The notes beneath the pieces were generated by a model that worked only from the letters and a program-made list of their open reading frames with translations, did no database searches and was not told the DNA's origin. Below are positions 13,002-21,577 of a stretch of 31,495 nucleotides of DNA, one piece after another; the stretch's first letter is position 1; the number at the start of each line of letters is the position of its first letter. Position numbers and translations under genes: made by a program. The stretch covers positions 1-31,495 of IMG/VR virus record IMGVR_UViG_3300046698_000519, one strand, 5' to 3'. The stretch comes from a virus.

Positions 13002-13253
13002 ATGACGCAACGCGAAGCCAAAATTATCAAGGACATCCTGGACGTGCTGCACGAGGCGGATGGCGCGCAGTTCACCGAGCTGCTGTTGCACGCCAAGGTC
13101 TATGAGCACACGCCCTGTTCGCTCCCGGAATTCAACGCGGCCTTTGCCCTGATCAACCAGCTCGGCTGGCTCAACGGCGTGGAAAACCGCACCACCAAAA
13201 AAATGAAGTGGAACATCAACGACGCCGGTGAAGCCGCGCGCCTCGAACTGTGA
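13002..13253 (+). CDS. Small phage protein, winged-helix-like (83 aa)
   Basis: The product starts MTQREAKIIKDILDVLHEAD and has a compact helical fold followed by a strand region ending in KKMKWNINDAGEAARLEL, resembling small winged-helix proteins. No exact family is recognised. The gene lies directly upstream of the gp27-like gene; its stop TGA is adjacent to that ATG, so it is translated in series with the packaging genes. Confidence 0.55.
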   Translation: MTQREAKIIKDILDVLHEADGAQFTELLLHAKVYEHTPCSLPEFNAAFALINQLGWLNGVENRTTKKMKWNINDAGEAARLEL

Positions 13254-13814
13254 ATGAGCGCGAACAAAAAAACGTCCTCCCCGAAACCGCGCTCGGACGC
13301 GGTGCTCAAGAATCTGCCGGACCAGCGTCGGACCGACATCGTGGAATATGCCGCCACACACTCCATCGCCGACACGGTGGCCTGGCTCAAGGCCGATGGC
13401 TTGCGCGTCTCCAATCGTATGGTCTCGGAATTCTTGTCCTGGTCGCAGGACCAGCAGGATTTAGACAACTGCGGAGCGACACTGGAAACCTTCGAGGAGT
13501 TCTGCCGCAAGCGCAACCCGGACTGGTCGCCGGAGAAGGTGCGCGAGACGGCCTGCGCGTTCTTTATCGAACAGTCGGTGGGCCGGAAGGATGCCAAGAC
13601 GTTCAATGTGATTGCCAACCTGGCGCTGCGCGACAAGGAGGGCAAGACCAAGGCGAAGTTCGAGGAGCGGAAAATCTCGGTCACGGAACGGAAGATTGCG
13701 CTGCTGGAAAAGAAGGCGGCGGCCTACGACCAGGCCAGGGGGGTTTTGGAAAACAAGGAACTGACCGAGGACGAGCGCAAAGCCCGGATGCGCGAACTGT
13801 TTGGACTCGCCTGA
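13254..13814 (+). CDS. DUF3486/Mu gp27-like protein, probable small terminase
   Basis: A 186-residue protein with a basic start (MSANKKTSSPKPRSD), an HTH-like stretch (SIADTVAWLKADGLRVSNRM) and a helical C-terminal half ending in ERKARMRELFGLA. This matches the DUF3486 family, which in Mu-like phages precedes the large terminase and acts as a small terminase subunit or DNA-recognition protein. ATG at 13254 follows the previous TGA directly; the stop (13812-13814) overlaps the terminase ATG by one base. Confidence 0.7.
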   Translation: MSANKKTSSPKPRSDAVLKNLPDQRRTDIVEYAATHSIADTVAWLKADGLRVSNRMVSEFLSWSQDQQDLDNCGATLETFEEFCRKRNPDWSPEKVRETACAFFIEQSVGRKDAKTFNVIANLALRDKEGKTKAKFEERKISVTERKIALLEKKAAAYDQARGVLENKELTEDERKARMRELFGLA

Positions 13815-15328
13815 TGGCCCTCAAACCCACCAATTCAAAAAAGCAGGCGCTGGAAAAGTTGCGCGCCGATCTGGAGACCTCGCGCAAAATTGCCGGCGTG
13901 GCGTTGCGCGACGTTCCCCTGGAGGAACTGGAGAAGCGCGTCAAGGGCCACCAGCTCGGCTTGAATGTCAACGGCTGGAAGAATCCCTATCCCGCCGACG
14001 ATCCGCGCAGCCTGCTGCTCGAATACCAGTTTGCGTGGCGCGAGGATAAAAGCCGCTTTAAAGCCGGCCTCATGAGCCGCCAGAGCGGCAAGGACTTTTC
14101 CAGCGAGAGCGAGGCGGCGGAAGATTGCCATGCCCGGCCCAAGACGGAATGGATGATTGCCGCGCCTTCCGAACGCCAGGCGCTCGACTCGCTCGACCAG
14201 GGCAAGGTGTGGGCCGAGGCGTTTGACCTCAAGATTGCTGACTACCAGGAACGGCGCGAGGGCGGCAGTGAAACGCTGCTCAAGAGCGCGGAGATCATTT
14301 TTGCCAACAGCAGCCGCATGCGGGCCGTGCCGGGCAAGCCGGACACCGTTCGCGGGCGCAGCGCGAACCTGCTGCTGACCGAATTCGATTTTTTTGAGAA
14401 CCCGCCCGCCACCTGGCGCGCGGTCCTGCCGAGCATCACCAACCCGCTGCGCGGCGGCGAAAAGAAAGTGCGGCTCATCACCACGCCGAACGGTTCCGGT
14501 TCGGCCATGCACAAAATCTGGACCAAGGGTGATGGCGACAAGATGAAATGGTCGCGGCACCTGGTCACCATTTATCACGCCGTGCTGATGGGCCTGCCGG
14601 TGGACATCGACCAAATCCGCGAGGCGTTCGACGATGCCGATGGTTTTGCCCAGGAGTTCCTCTGCCAGTTCCTGGACGGCTCGAACGTGCTGTTGCCTTA
14701 CGACATCATCTTCATGGCCGAGAGCGCCGACGCCACCGAGGTATGGGAGTTCGAGCAGGCCGGCAGTTTTCATCCGACCTTCCTGGGCATTGACTTCGGA
14801 CGCACGAACGATCCCACCGTCTGTTGGACCCTGCAACAAGTCGGCGATGTGCTGTGGACGCGCGAAGTGCTCGTGCTCAAAAATATCAGTTCGCCGGATC
14901 AGGAACAGATTTTGAAGGACCGCATCCGGGCCAGCCAGCGTACCTGCTTCGATTACACCGGGCCGGGCATCGGCCTGGGTGATTACCTGGTGGACACCAA
15001 ACGCGGCGGCGTGCCGCAATGGAAGCCCGAAGAGCACATGTTCGGGAAACTGGAGCTTTGCACGTTCACGCAGAAGTTCAAACGGCAGTTGTTTCCCAAC
15101 CTGCGCACCGCGTTCAAAGACCCCAAGGGAACCTGCCGGCTGCGCATTCCCATTTCCACGGCCATCCGCGAGGACCTGCACGAGATGATGCAGGTCATCA
15201 CCAACGGCGAATATAACTATTGGTCGCGCCGGACGCGCGAAGGCCATAGCGACCGTTGCACGGCGCTCGGCCTGGCGGTGCGGGCCGCTGGCGCGCCCGG
15301 CGGAGAAATAGGAGCACAAGTCGGATGA
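13814..15328 (+). CDS. Terminase large subunit (Mu gp28-like)
   Basis: A 504-residue packaging motor. A divergent Walker A (SRQSGKD, 88-94), a Walker B-like stretch (LLLTEFDFF, about 186-194), a motif III-like TTPNGSG (223-229) and a nuclease-type acid in GIDFGRTND (D327) are visible. It cuts and pumps phage DNA into the prohead with ATP; Mu-type terminases package by headful from integrated copies. ATG at 13814 is chosen because it overlaps the upstream stop (TGATG) and the longer upstream frame has no protein-like sequence. A long antisense frame opposes it and is rejected. Confidence 0.85.
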   Translation: MALKPTNSKKQALEKLRADLETSRKIAGVALRDVPLEELEKRVKGHQLGLNVNGWKNPYPADDPRSLLLEYQFAWREDKSRFKAGLMSRQSGKDFSSESEAAEDCHARPKTEWMIAAPSERQALDSLDQGKVWAEAFDLKIADYQERREGGSETLLKSAEIIFANSSRMRAVPGKPDTVRGRSANLLLTEFDFFENPPATWRAVLPSITNPLRGGEKKVRLITTPNGSGSAMHKIWTKGDGDKMKWSRHLVTIYHAVLMGLPVDIDQIREAFDDADGFAQEFLCQFLDGSNVLLPYDIIFMAESADATEVWEFEQAGSFHPTFLGIDFGRTNDPTVCWTLQQVGDVLWTREVLVLKNISSPDQEQILKDRIRASQRTCFDYTGPGIGLGDYLVDTKRGGVPQWKPEEHMFGKLELCTFTQKFKRQLFPNLRTAFKDPKGTCRLRIPISTAIREDLHEMMQVITNGEYNYWSRRTREGHSDRCTALGLAVRAAGAPGGEIGAQVG

Positions 15329-15332
15329 ACAC

Positions 15333-15464
15333 ATGAACGCGACCTACAAACCATTTCAAAAACAGGCGTTCCGCGCCAAAGTCCCGTGCCGGGCGTCATC
15401 TCGCCCCCTTAAGCCCTTAAAGAGCTTTAATGAGGCTGTTACAGTGGAGGTGTGGAGTGCCTAA
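15333..15464 (+). CDS. Possible small protein bridging terminase and portal (43 aa)
   Basis: ATG at 15333 opens a frame ending in TAA at 15462-15464. The product starts MNATYKPFQKQAFRAK and is basic, without a recognised domain. Its stop overlaps the preferred portal GTG, and the portal ribosome-binding site lies inside its end, so translating it could feed ribosomes to the portal. It may be only a leader. A TTAAAG-AG-CTTTAA inverted repeat (15417-15430) lies within it. Confidence 0.35.
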   Translation: MNATYKPFQKQAFRAKVPCRASSRPLKPLKSFNEAVTVEVWSA

Positions 15465-17802
15465 ACCGATTTTAGAACGGGTTGGGGATGCCTTCCATGC
15501 CTTGGCCGGGAAATCCGTCGACTCGCCGGACGTGGCCGCCTTCCTCACCGGCACCGATATTGACGACCAGCAGCAGGGCACCAAGCTGGTGAATCCCTAC
15601 GCCCAGTCGGCCTGGATTTTTACGGCCGTCTCCATCCTGGCATCGTCCATCGCTCAGATACCGTTCCGCATTTCCCGCGCCGGCGCGGACAAGGCCAAAC
15701 GCATCCGGGCGCTTCGTGGCTCGGCCAATCCGTTGCATCGCAACTTTTGCCGCCGCGCCCTCGGCAACGACATCATTGATTCCGGCGATGTGGTGGACTT
15801 GTTCAACCGTCCGCACCCGACGATGGACCGCCAATTGTTCTGGGAAATGGTTGTAACCTGGAACGCGCTGCGCGGTGAATTTTTCATTCTGCCGCTCGAC
15901 AACGCCGACCAGCCGGTGGATCTGTCGGATCGTAAACCGCGCATCCAGCGGATGCTCACGCTCGACACGACTTTGTTCTGGCACATGGTCCAGGGTTACA
16001 GTCTTGAAGCCTGGCGTTACACTGGCTCACCACTGCTCACGCCGCTGCCATCGGAAATCCTGATGCCGTCGGAACTGATCCACTCGCGCACACCAAACCC
16101 GTATCTCTACTGGCGCGGACTCTCGCCGCTCATTGTGGCGGGCACTCCGGCGCAAACGGATTTTGCCGGTGAACAATTTCAGAAAGGTCTTTGGGTGAAC
16201 AACGCCGACACCGGCGTCATTGTAACCACGGACCAGCAGGCCACGACCGAGCAACGCGCGGCCATCCTGGCCGCGTTGCGCGAGCGCAAACGCAAGGCCG
16301 GCACCGCCGACCGCCCGCTCTTCCTGTGGGGCGGCGCCAAGATTGAGAAGCCGACGCTCTCCATGATGGACATGCAGTTCCTGGACACGCGCAAATTTTT
16401 GCGCAAGGAAATCTTCGCCATCTTCAAGGTGCCGGAAACGCTGGCCGGTTTCACCGAAGACCTCAACGACGGCGGCAAGGGCGGCTCGATGGACGCGCAG
16501 AAAATCTCCTTCATCGAATCCACGCTCGGCAGTCTCTGCACGAGGCTGGAATCCGCCGTCGAGCCGGTGGTAAAAACTTTCGGCGACGATCTCATCGGCT
16601 GGTTCGACGTGGATAGCCTGCCCATCATGCAGGCCGCGCGCCGCGCCCGGTGGGACACCGCTGGAAAAATGTTCGCCATCGGCGTGCCGCTCAACGACGT
16701 CAACGAGAACCTTGACCTGGGGCTGCCGGAATACAAATGGGGCAAGGACAGTTACCTGCCATTCAACCTGCAAAACGTTTCGCAGCCGGTCGAGCCGCCG
16801 CCTGGTGAGGAAGACCCCAATAACCCGCCGCCGACTGACGACGCTGAAAAGTCCACGCCCTTCAGCAAAATGTTGAAGTGGCTCGGCAGCGTGAAGGCCG
16901 ACCCGGCGCCGGTCAAGGTGAAGAAGCCCGACACGACTGTGCTCTGGAACTCGCACGTCGCCTCGCGGCGCAAGACGGTCAAGCTCCTGCAGGCCAAGGT
17001 CGGCAAGGAGTTGAACCAGTTCCGCGCCAGCACCCTGGCCAAACTCAGCGAAATCCATCTCGAAAAGTATCTGGTCCCCGCTGATACGCAAAATCGCCGG
17101 GCGGCCGTCATGCTGCAAACCCGCAGCCTGGTGGATTTGATTTTCAGCCATTCAGCTTTCGGCGAGGCGCTCGCCGCTGAACTGACCAACCCGATCCTGG
17201 CCACACTCAATCTGGCCGGCGCAGAACTCAACGCCGAACTTGGGCATGACGATCCCTGGCAATACCCGCCCAAGCAGGCGAAGGAATATCTGCTGTCCCG
17301 CACTCAACCCATCATGGGTGTGGGCGGCACGGTGCGCGACCAGCTCAACACGTCGCTGGATCAGGGACTCGACGCCGGAGAAACCTCCGCGCAACTCGCC
17401 GACCGCGTCAAAGCCGTGTTCAACGATCTCACCAGCGGCGAAGCCAGGCGCGTGGCGCAGACGGAAACAAACATGGCCTACAATCACGCGCGGCATCTGG
17501 CCATGACTGAGGCCGGCATCCAATACAAAGCCTGGCTCTCCAGCCACGGCCCGCACGTCCGCGAGGCGCACGCCCAGGCCGAGGAAGATTATATCGACGA
17601 GCCGATCCCCGTGACCGATCCGTTTGAAGTTGGCGGTGAGCAACTCATGTATCCCGGCGATGATTCCCTGGGCGCCAGCGCCGGCAATATCATCAACTGC
17701 CAGTGCATCCAGCTCGCCGCGCAGAAAACCGGCGAGGATGAGGAAACGCTCACCTTCAAAATCTACGGCGTCGGTGAACTCATGTTCTACAAGAAATCAT
17801 GA
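15457..17802 (+). CDS. Portal fused to MuF-type head morphogenesis protein
   Basis: A 781-residue fusion. Residues 1 to about 430 are an HK97-type portal (NPYAQSAWIFTAVSILASSI near the start, and NDGGKGGSMDAQKISFIEST). A Pro-rich linker follows (around PPPGEEDPNNPPPTDD), then a C-terminal MuF (Mu gp30-like) region with RRVAQTETNMAYNHARH and a late NIINCQC. The portal is the DNA channel of the capsid; MuF proteins aid head assembly and may enter the host with the DNA. In Mu these are two genes. GTG at 15457 is preferred because GGAGG lies at 15446-15450 with ideal spacing; an ATG at 15430 is nine codons upstream. The stop overlaps the protease ATG (ATGA). Confidence 0.85.
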   Translation: MPKPILERVGDAFHALAGKSVDSPDVAAFLTGTDIDDQQQGTKLVNPYAQSAWIFTAVSILASSIAQIPFRISRAGADKAKRIRALRGSANPLHRNFCRRALGNDIIDSGDVVDLFNRPHPTMDRQLFWEMVVTWNALRGEFFILPLDNADQPVDLSDRKPRIQRMLTLDTTLFWHMVQGYSLEAWRYTGSPLLTPLPSEILMPSELIHSRTPNPYLYWRGLSPLIVAGTPAQTDFAGEQFQKGLWVNNADTGVIVTTDQQATTEQRAAILAALRERKRKAGTADRPLFLWGGAKIEKPTLSMMDMQFLDTRKFLRKEIFAIFKVPETLAGFTEDLNDGGKGGSMDAQKISFIESTLGSLCTRLESAVEPVVKTFGDDLIGWFDVDSLPIMQAARRARWDTAGKMFAIGVPLNDVNENLDLGLPEYKWGKDSYLPFNLQNVSQPVEPPPGEEDPNNPPPTDDAEKSTPFSKMLKWLGSVKADPAPVKVKKPDTTVLWNSHVASRRKTVKLLQAKVGKELNQFRASTLAKLSEIHLEKYLVPADTQNRRAAVMLQTRSLVDLIFSHSAFGEALAAELTNPILATLNLAGAELNAELGHDDPWQYPPKQAKEYLLSRTQPIMGVGGTVRDQLNTSLDQGLDAGETSAQLADRVKAVFNDLTSGEARRVAQTETNMAYNHARHLAMTEAGIQYKAWLSSHGPHVREAHAQAEEDYIDEPIPVTDPFEVGGEQLMYPGDDSLGASAGNIINCQCIQLAAQKTGEDEETLTFKIYGVGELMFYKKS

Positions 17803-18500
17803 AAACACTTGAACAACTCCAAAAAGAATTCGGCGCGCGACTGGTGAAACTGAACACCGGCGCGGATGGACTGCGCGGCGGCCTCCACTTCACTGTCAAG
17901 GAAGTTGCTGGCGCGGCGGCGCAGATGGATTTCATCGGCAGCGATGGCTCTGTGGACCGCTATAACGAGGTCATTGACCACGCCGCCTGGGGTGATATGA
18001 AAAACTTTCGAGCCAACCCGGTTATTCCCGACTGCCACGATTATTCGAGCATTGGGAAAATTCTGGGCCGGGCCGTGAGCGTTGAAGTCAAGGACGGCAA
18101 GCTTTGCAACCGCGTTGAATTTTGCCTGGACAATCCGATGGGCGCGCTCGCTTTTAAAATGGCGAAGGGCGGTTTCCTCAATTCGCAGAGCGTCGGCTTC
18201 ATCCCGGAAGACTGGCAGTCCGGTGAAGCCGCCGGTGAACCGGACCGCACCTACACCAAATGTGAACTGCTCGAAATCAGCATGGTTGTGGTCCCCGCCA
18301 ATCCCGGCGCGACCGTCGGTCTGGCTTTGAAATCCGGCGCGATTGAACGCGCCGACCTGAAGGCTGTTGCTGAATACTTGAAACAATTTTGCGGTGAAGA
18401 GGCAGACCCCAGCACCCAGGCCGGCGCGTCCGGTGCGGGAATCTTTGACGCGCGTTTGCTGCAACTCGCCAGGGGGCTGCGTGATGTCCTCAAAAATTAA
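17799..18500 (+). CDS. HK97-type prohead protease
   Basis: A 233-residue serine protease of the U35/HK97 type. Likely catalytic His80 lies in DCHDYSSIGK and Ser131 in LNSQSVGF, with the family's acidic β-strand context (EISMVVVPANPGA). It would cleave the scaffold-like N-terminus of the capsid protein during maturation, then itself. In Mu the protease belongs to a different family with a scaffold fusion, so this part of the head module is of HK97 style. It precedes the capsid gene, as usual. Confidence 0.85.
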   Translation: MKTLEQLQKEFGARLVKLNTGADGLRGGLHFTVKEVAGAAAQMDFIGSDGSVDRYNEVIDHAAWGDMKNFRANPVIPDCHDYSSIGKILGRAVSVEVKDGKLCNRVEFCLDNPMGALAFKMAKGGFLNSQSVGFIPEDWQSGEAAGEPDRTYTKCELLEISMVVVPANPGATVGLALKSGAIERADLKAVAEYLKQFCGEEADPSTQAGASGAGIFDARLLQLARGLRDVLKN

Positions 18501-18520
18501 ACCATCAACCAAAGAAAAAT

Positions 18521-20008
18521 ATGACCATGAAAAAAATTCTGAAACCGTATCGGCACCTGACCGCCTTGCTGGCCGTCGGCGTGTTCGCCATTGCGCTCTG
18601 TGCGCTTCACCTCATTCCGGCTGCTGGCTGCCTGTTTATCATTGGCGCCTGGCAACTCCTGCAATTCGCCCAGTCCAGGCGTTGCGGCATGTGCTTCACC
18701 ACCGCGCTCACGCCCGAACAGATCAAGGAATTCGAGGGCATCCTCGACGGCTTCAAGGGTTACAACAGCATGTTCAAGGAACTCGCTGACGTGGCCAAGA
18801 TCGAAGGCGGCTTTGCCGCCATCAAGAAACTGCCCGATCTGTTCAAGGCGATGGGCGAGGACCACGACAAGGTTAAAGCCGACCTCAAGAAACTCCGCAA
18901 GCAGTCCATGTTGCGCGAGGGTGATACAGGTGTGCGTTATATTGGCAACAAGCCTTTCGTGACCGACAGTTGCGCGCTCGCTCTGGCCGGCATGTACCTC
19001 GCCTGCGCCATGCGCCAGGACAAATGGGACACCAAGAAACACGGCGATGCCCAGACCATGCTGGCCAGGGCCGCTGAATGGATCGGCATCGAGAAGGCCG
19101 CGCTCGCCAGCACGGACATCCCGCTGCCCACGATCTACGTTCCGCAGATCATCGAGTTGGTTTACAAGTACGGCCAGTTCCGCCAGTTCGCCACGGTGTT
19201 CCCCCTGGGCGCCGGCACGGTGAACCTGCCTCAGTTGAAATCCGGCGAAGATGCATTCACCTTCCTGGGTGTCGGCACCGCCGGCATGAGCCAATCGCTG
19301 GGCGAAAAGAAAGTCGCCGCGCAGAATGTCACCTTCACCGCCAACAAATGCGGCGGCATCATCCGCATCCCGTCCGAAATCGAGGAGGACACGTTCATCC
19401 CGTTCGGCCAGTTTGTGGCGCGCTACATCTCCCGCCGGTTCGCCAACCTGGAAGACCAGACCGGCTTCCTCGGCGACGGCACCGGGACCTACGCGAACAT
19501 CAAGGGCGTCGGCCCCTACATTGCCGGTGTGGCGCAAACCCCGCAGCTCGTGCAGCTCGGCGCGGGCAAGACCAAACCCACCGACGCGACCATCAATGAC
19601 TTCCGCGCCATGCGCGCCAAGGTCAATGCGGCCGTGCTGCAAACGGGCAATGCGGCTTATTACCTAAACTCCACGATGGAGGCGTTGCTCGTGACGTTCA
19701 ACACGATCAATAACCCCTACATCTACGTCCGGCAGAATGGTTCGCAGCCGGCCACGCTGGATGGCTTCCCGATCCATTGGGTCGGCGTCATGCAGCCTTA
19801 CGCCACGGTGGCGGCCGCCGCCACTTACCTGGCGTTCTTCGGCGACCTTTCCTACTGGTATCTCGGCGAACGCGGCACGCCGCGCGTCGAGACCAGCCGC
19901 GAGGTTTACTTCGTCACTGACGAAATCGGGATGCGCGCCATTGAGCGTATCGATGTCGAGGCGCTCGCGCCCGACGCCATGACGGCCCTGCAAACCGCCG
20001 CCCAATAA
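18521..20008 (+). CDS. Major capsid protein, HK97 fold, with N-terminal membrane segments
   Basis: A 495-residue capsid protein. The C-terminal two thirds show the HK97-type pattern (PQIIELVYKYGQFRQFATV, IRIPSEIEEDTFIPF, FLGDGTGTYANIKG, and the late YLGERGTPRVETSREVYF). Residues about 60-150 are helical, charged and Δ-domain-like. Before them are two hydrophobic stretches (about 13-30 and 31-49) after a basic MKKILKPYRH start. This is odd for a capsid protein and suggests membrane insertion of the precursor. The start could instead be ATG at 18689, which would drop the segment, but no ribosome site precedes it; ATG 18521 or 18527 follows an AACCATCAAC-type leader. The protease upstream could remove the N-terminus. 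Confidence 0.85.
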   Translation: MTMKKILKPYRHLTALLAVGVFAIALCALHLIPAAGCLFIIGAWQLLQFAQSRRCGMCFTTALTPEQIKEFEGILDGFKGYNSMFKELADVAKIEGGFAAIKKLPDLFKAMGEDHDKVKADLKKLRKQSMLREGDTGVRYIGNKPFVTDSCALALAGMYLACAMRQDKWDTKKHGDAQTMLARAAEWIGIEKAALASTDIPLPTIYVPQIIELVYKYGQFRQFATVFPLGAGTVNLPQLKSGEDAFTFLGVGTAGMSQSLGEKKVAAQNVTFTANKCGGIIRIPSEIEEDTFIPFGQFVARYISRRFANLEDQTGFLGDGTGTYANIKGVGPYIAGVAQTPQLVQLGAGKTKPTDATINDFRAMRAKVNAAVLQTGNAAYYLNSTMEALLVTFNTINNPYIYVRQNGSQPATLDGFPIHWVGVMQPYATVAAAATYLAFFGDLSYWYLGERGTPRVETSREVYFVTDEIGMRAIERIDVEALAPDAMTALQTAAQ

Positions 20009-20084
20009 ACTGATCATGGGGGAGGTGACTAACCCCTTTTAAAAACGTCCTAAACCATCCTTTAAACCTAACGAAAGACTGAAC
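20009..20084 (+). other. Short intergenic region with weak stem
   Basis: GGGG (20019-20022) can pair with CCCC (20033-20036), followed by TTTT; the four-base stem is too short to call a terminator with confidence. A perfect GGAGGTGA lies here with no start codon at a suitable distance. It may trim transcription after the capsid gene. Confidence 0.25.
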
Positions 20085-20726
20085 ATGAAAAAAATTCTTT
20101 ACACCGCAGTGGTTGGCCTCGCCGTTTCCGTCGCAGCGTTCGCGGCGTTGCCCACCTATAAAACCGTCTCCGCCGTCGGCAATGCCGTCGCGCCGGCCAC
20201 CGCATACTTCCCGTTTGACGCGAACTCCCAGGTCCGCGTCATCTACGCGAATTACAACACGGACACGAATAATTCCTCGCTGTCCTTTGCCACGGGCGTG
20301 ACGCCCTTCTATGTCACCACCACAAACCAGGCGACCAGCTCTGTCACCAATCTGCTCAACAGCACGAACGGGTTGAGCACCTCGGCGGTCCTTGTGCTCC
20401 AGCATAATGGCACCTGCTATTCCAGCACGGTGGCAAGCTGGTTTAGCAATACCAACGCCGCGCCTTATGGCGGCACGGGTGTCGTGCTGGCCTCCGGCGG
20501 TTGGGGCGTCGCCACGTCGGTCGGCGATGAAGTGGAATTGATGTCATCGGCCACAACGATTCCCGCACCGGCCGCCAGCAGTGGAACCACCACCACTGCG
20601 GCCGTCCTCGGGGATGCGGTATTCGTCGGAAATTATGGGCGCATCGTTTCAGTCACCATCACCCCGGCGCTGGTGACCAACAAGCTCAACTCGGTGAGCG
20701 CCCACTACGACAGCCAATCGCAATAG
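20085..20726 (+). CDS. Exported virion-associated protein, possible capsid decoration
   Basis: A 213-residue protein with a clear signal peptide (MKKILYTAVVGLAVSVAAFA, cleavage about residue 20), then a Ser/Thr/Asn-rich β-structured body. It follows the capsid gene directly, where phages commonly encode the decoration (cement) protein, so that is the best guess by position. A Sec signal is unexpected for a protein that must reach a cytoplasmic capsid. Either it is not a virion part, or assembly is at the membrane. No family is recognised. ATG at 20085 shares its first codons with the capsid gene. Confidence 0.65.
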   Translation: MKKILYTAVVGLAVSVAAFAALPTYKTVSAVGNAVAPATAYFPFDANSQVRVIYANYNTDTNNSSLSFATGVTPFYVTTTNQATSSVTNLLNSTNGLSTSAVLVLQHNGTCYSSTVASWFSNTNAAPYGGTGVVLASGGWGVATSVGDEVELMSSATTIPAPAASSGTTTTAAVLGDAVFVGNYGRIVSVTITPALVTNKLNSVSAHYDSQSQ

Positions 20727-20735
20727 AAATTCGCC

Positions 20736-20933
20736 ATGTTTAATCAGCCGCCACAGGATCGGATGCTCAGACCGCGTGATGCTAACACGCGCGATGAACG
20801 CGCTGTACCCGCAGTGCTGCATCCTGTGGCGGCTTCTCCCCGCCGCGCCACGACTGCTGAAATCATCGGGCGCGATCCGCGTCTCACCAACATCGTCGCC
20901 GGACGCGACGGCATCATTCACCTGGAATCATGA
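20736..20933 (+). CDS. Small hypothetical protein (65 aa)
   Basis: The product (starts MFNQPPQDRMLRPRD) is Arg/Pro-rich and probably poorly folded, with a short end (EIIGRDPRLTNIVAGRDG). It lies between the possible decoration gene and the connector, and its stop overlaps the next ATG (ATGA). No domain is recognised; a small head or connector accessory is possible. Confidence 0.55.
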   Translation: MFNQPPQDRMLRPRDANTRDERAVPAVLHPVAASPRRATTAEIIGRDPRLTNIVAGRDGIIHLES

Positions 20934-21577
20934 ACACCGGCTTATCTAATCTCGATTTTCTGCGTTCACAAATCCTGGCCTCCAGCCAGGCCGGTGATGA
21001 TTCGTTTGACGCCAAGCTCACGGCCGTCGGCCTGGGCGTGGCCGCCGCCTTCGAGAATTATTGCAACCGCAAATTCACCCGCCTGGTCGGCGTCCAGGAA
21101 ATCATCCCCGCCGACCGCTGCCAGTTTTTGCTGTCGCGCTATCCGCTCGAAGTTCTGACCGCCGTGGATTTGAAAGTGAAAGAGTCGGATGGATGGGTGT
21201 CTCAGGACCTGGGCAACATTCTGTCCATTGACCTCGCCAACGGCATCGTCAACTTCACGGAATGCGGCGATGTCGGTCCCTGGTATGCGCAGGTCCGCTT
21301 CACTTTTACGGCCGGGTTTTTCTGGAACACACTCGAACCGGCGGACACCGGCTATCCTACCGCGCAACCAGACGGGTCGGCGGCGCTCCCGCCCGATCTG
21401 CTCGATGCCTGGCTGCTCCAGGTGCGCAAGGAATGGGAGGCCATTGACAAGCTCGGCACCAAGATCACCGATGTCGGCAGCAACACGCGCAACGCCTCCG
21501 AATCGCTGGCCGGCCTGGACTTCGTTCCCCGCGTGAAGGACATGCTGAATCAGTTCGTCCGTTATAACCTGGTATGA
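20930..21577 (+). CDS. Head-tail connector (gp6-like adaptor)
   Basis: A 215-residue protein with the layout of phage gp6/HK97 connectors. An N-terminal helical part includes AAAFENYCNRKFTR, then comes a strand-rich block (YPLEVLTAVDLKV) and a C-terminal helical part with LPPDLLDAWLLQV. Such proteins bind the portal ring and stop DNA leaking before tail joining. The location right after head genes fits. The ATG overlaps the previous stop (ATGA). Confidence 0.7.
   Translation: MNTGLSNLDFLRSQILASSQAGDDSFDAKLTAVGLGVAAAFENYCNRKFTRLVGVQEIIPADRCQFLLSRYPLEVLTAVDLKVKESDGWVSQDLGNILSIDLANGIVNFTECGDVGPWYAQVRFTFTAGFFWNTLEPADTGYPTAQPDGSAALPPDLLDAWLLQVRKEWEAIDKLGTKITDVGSNTRNASESLAGLDFVPRVKDMLNQFVRYNLV

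Noticed and set aside
13250-13813. In-frame upstream extension of the terminase
   Set aside because: This part overlaps the gp27-like gene in another frame and is not protein-like; the ATG at 13814 overlaps the upstream stop.
13835-15334. 499-codon minus-strand frame opposite the terminase
   Set aside because: Antisense shadow; the plus-strand frame has terminase motifs and coupled start and stop signals.
16027-17151. 374-codon minus-strand frame opposite the portal
   Set aside because: Antisense shadow of the portal-MuF gene, no protein-like motif.
18497-19642. 381-codon minus-strand frame opposite the capsid gene
   Set aside because: Antisense shadow of the capsid gene, which has conserved HK97-type sequence.
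20019-20040. Rho-independent terminator after the capsid gene
   Set aside because: Stem of only four pairs before TTTT; kept as a weak intergenic note instead.
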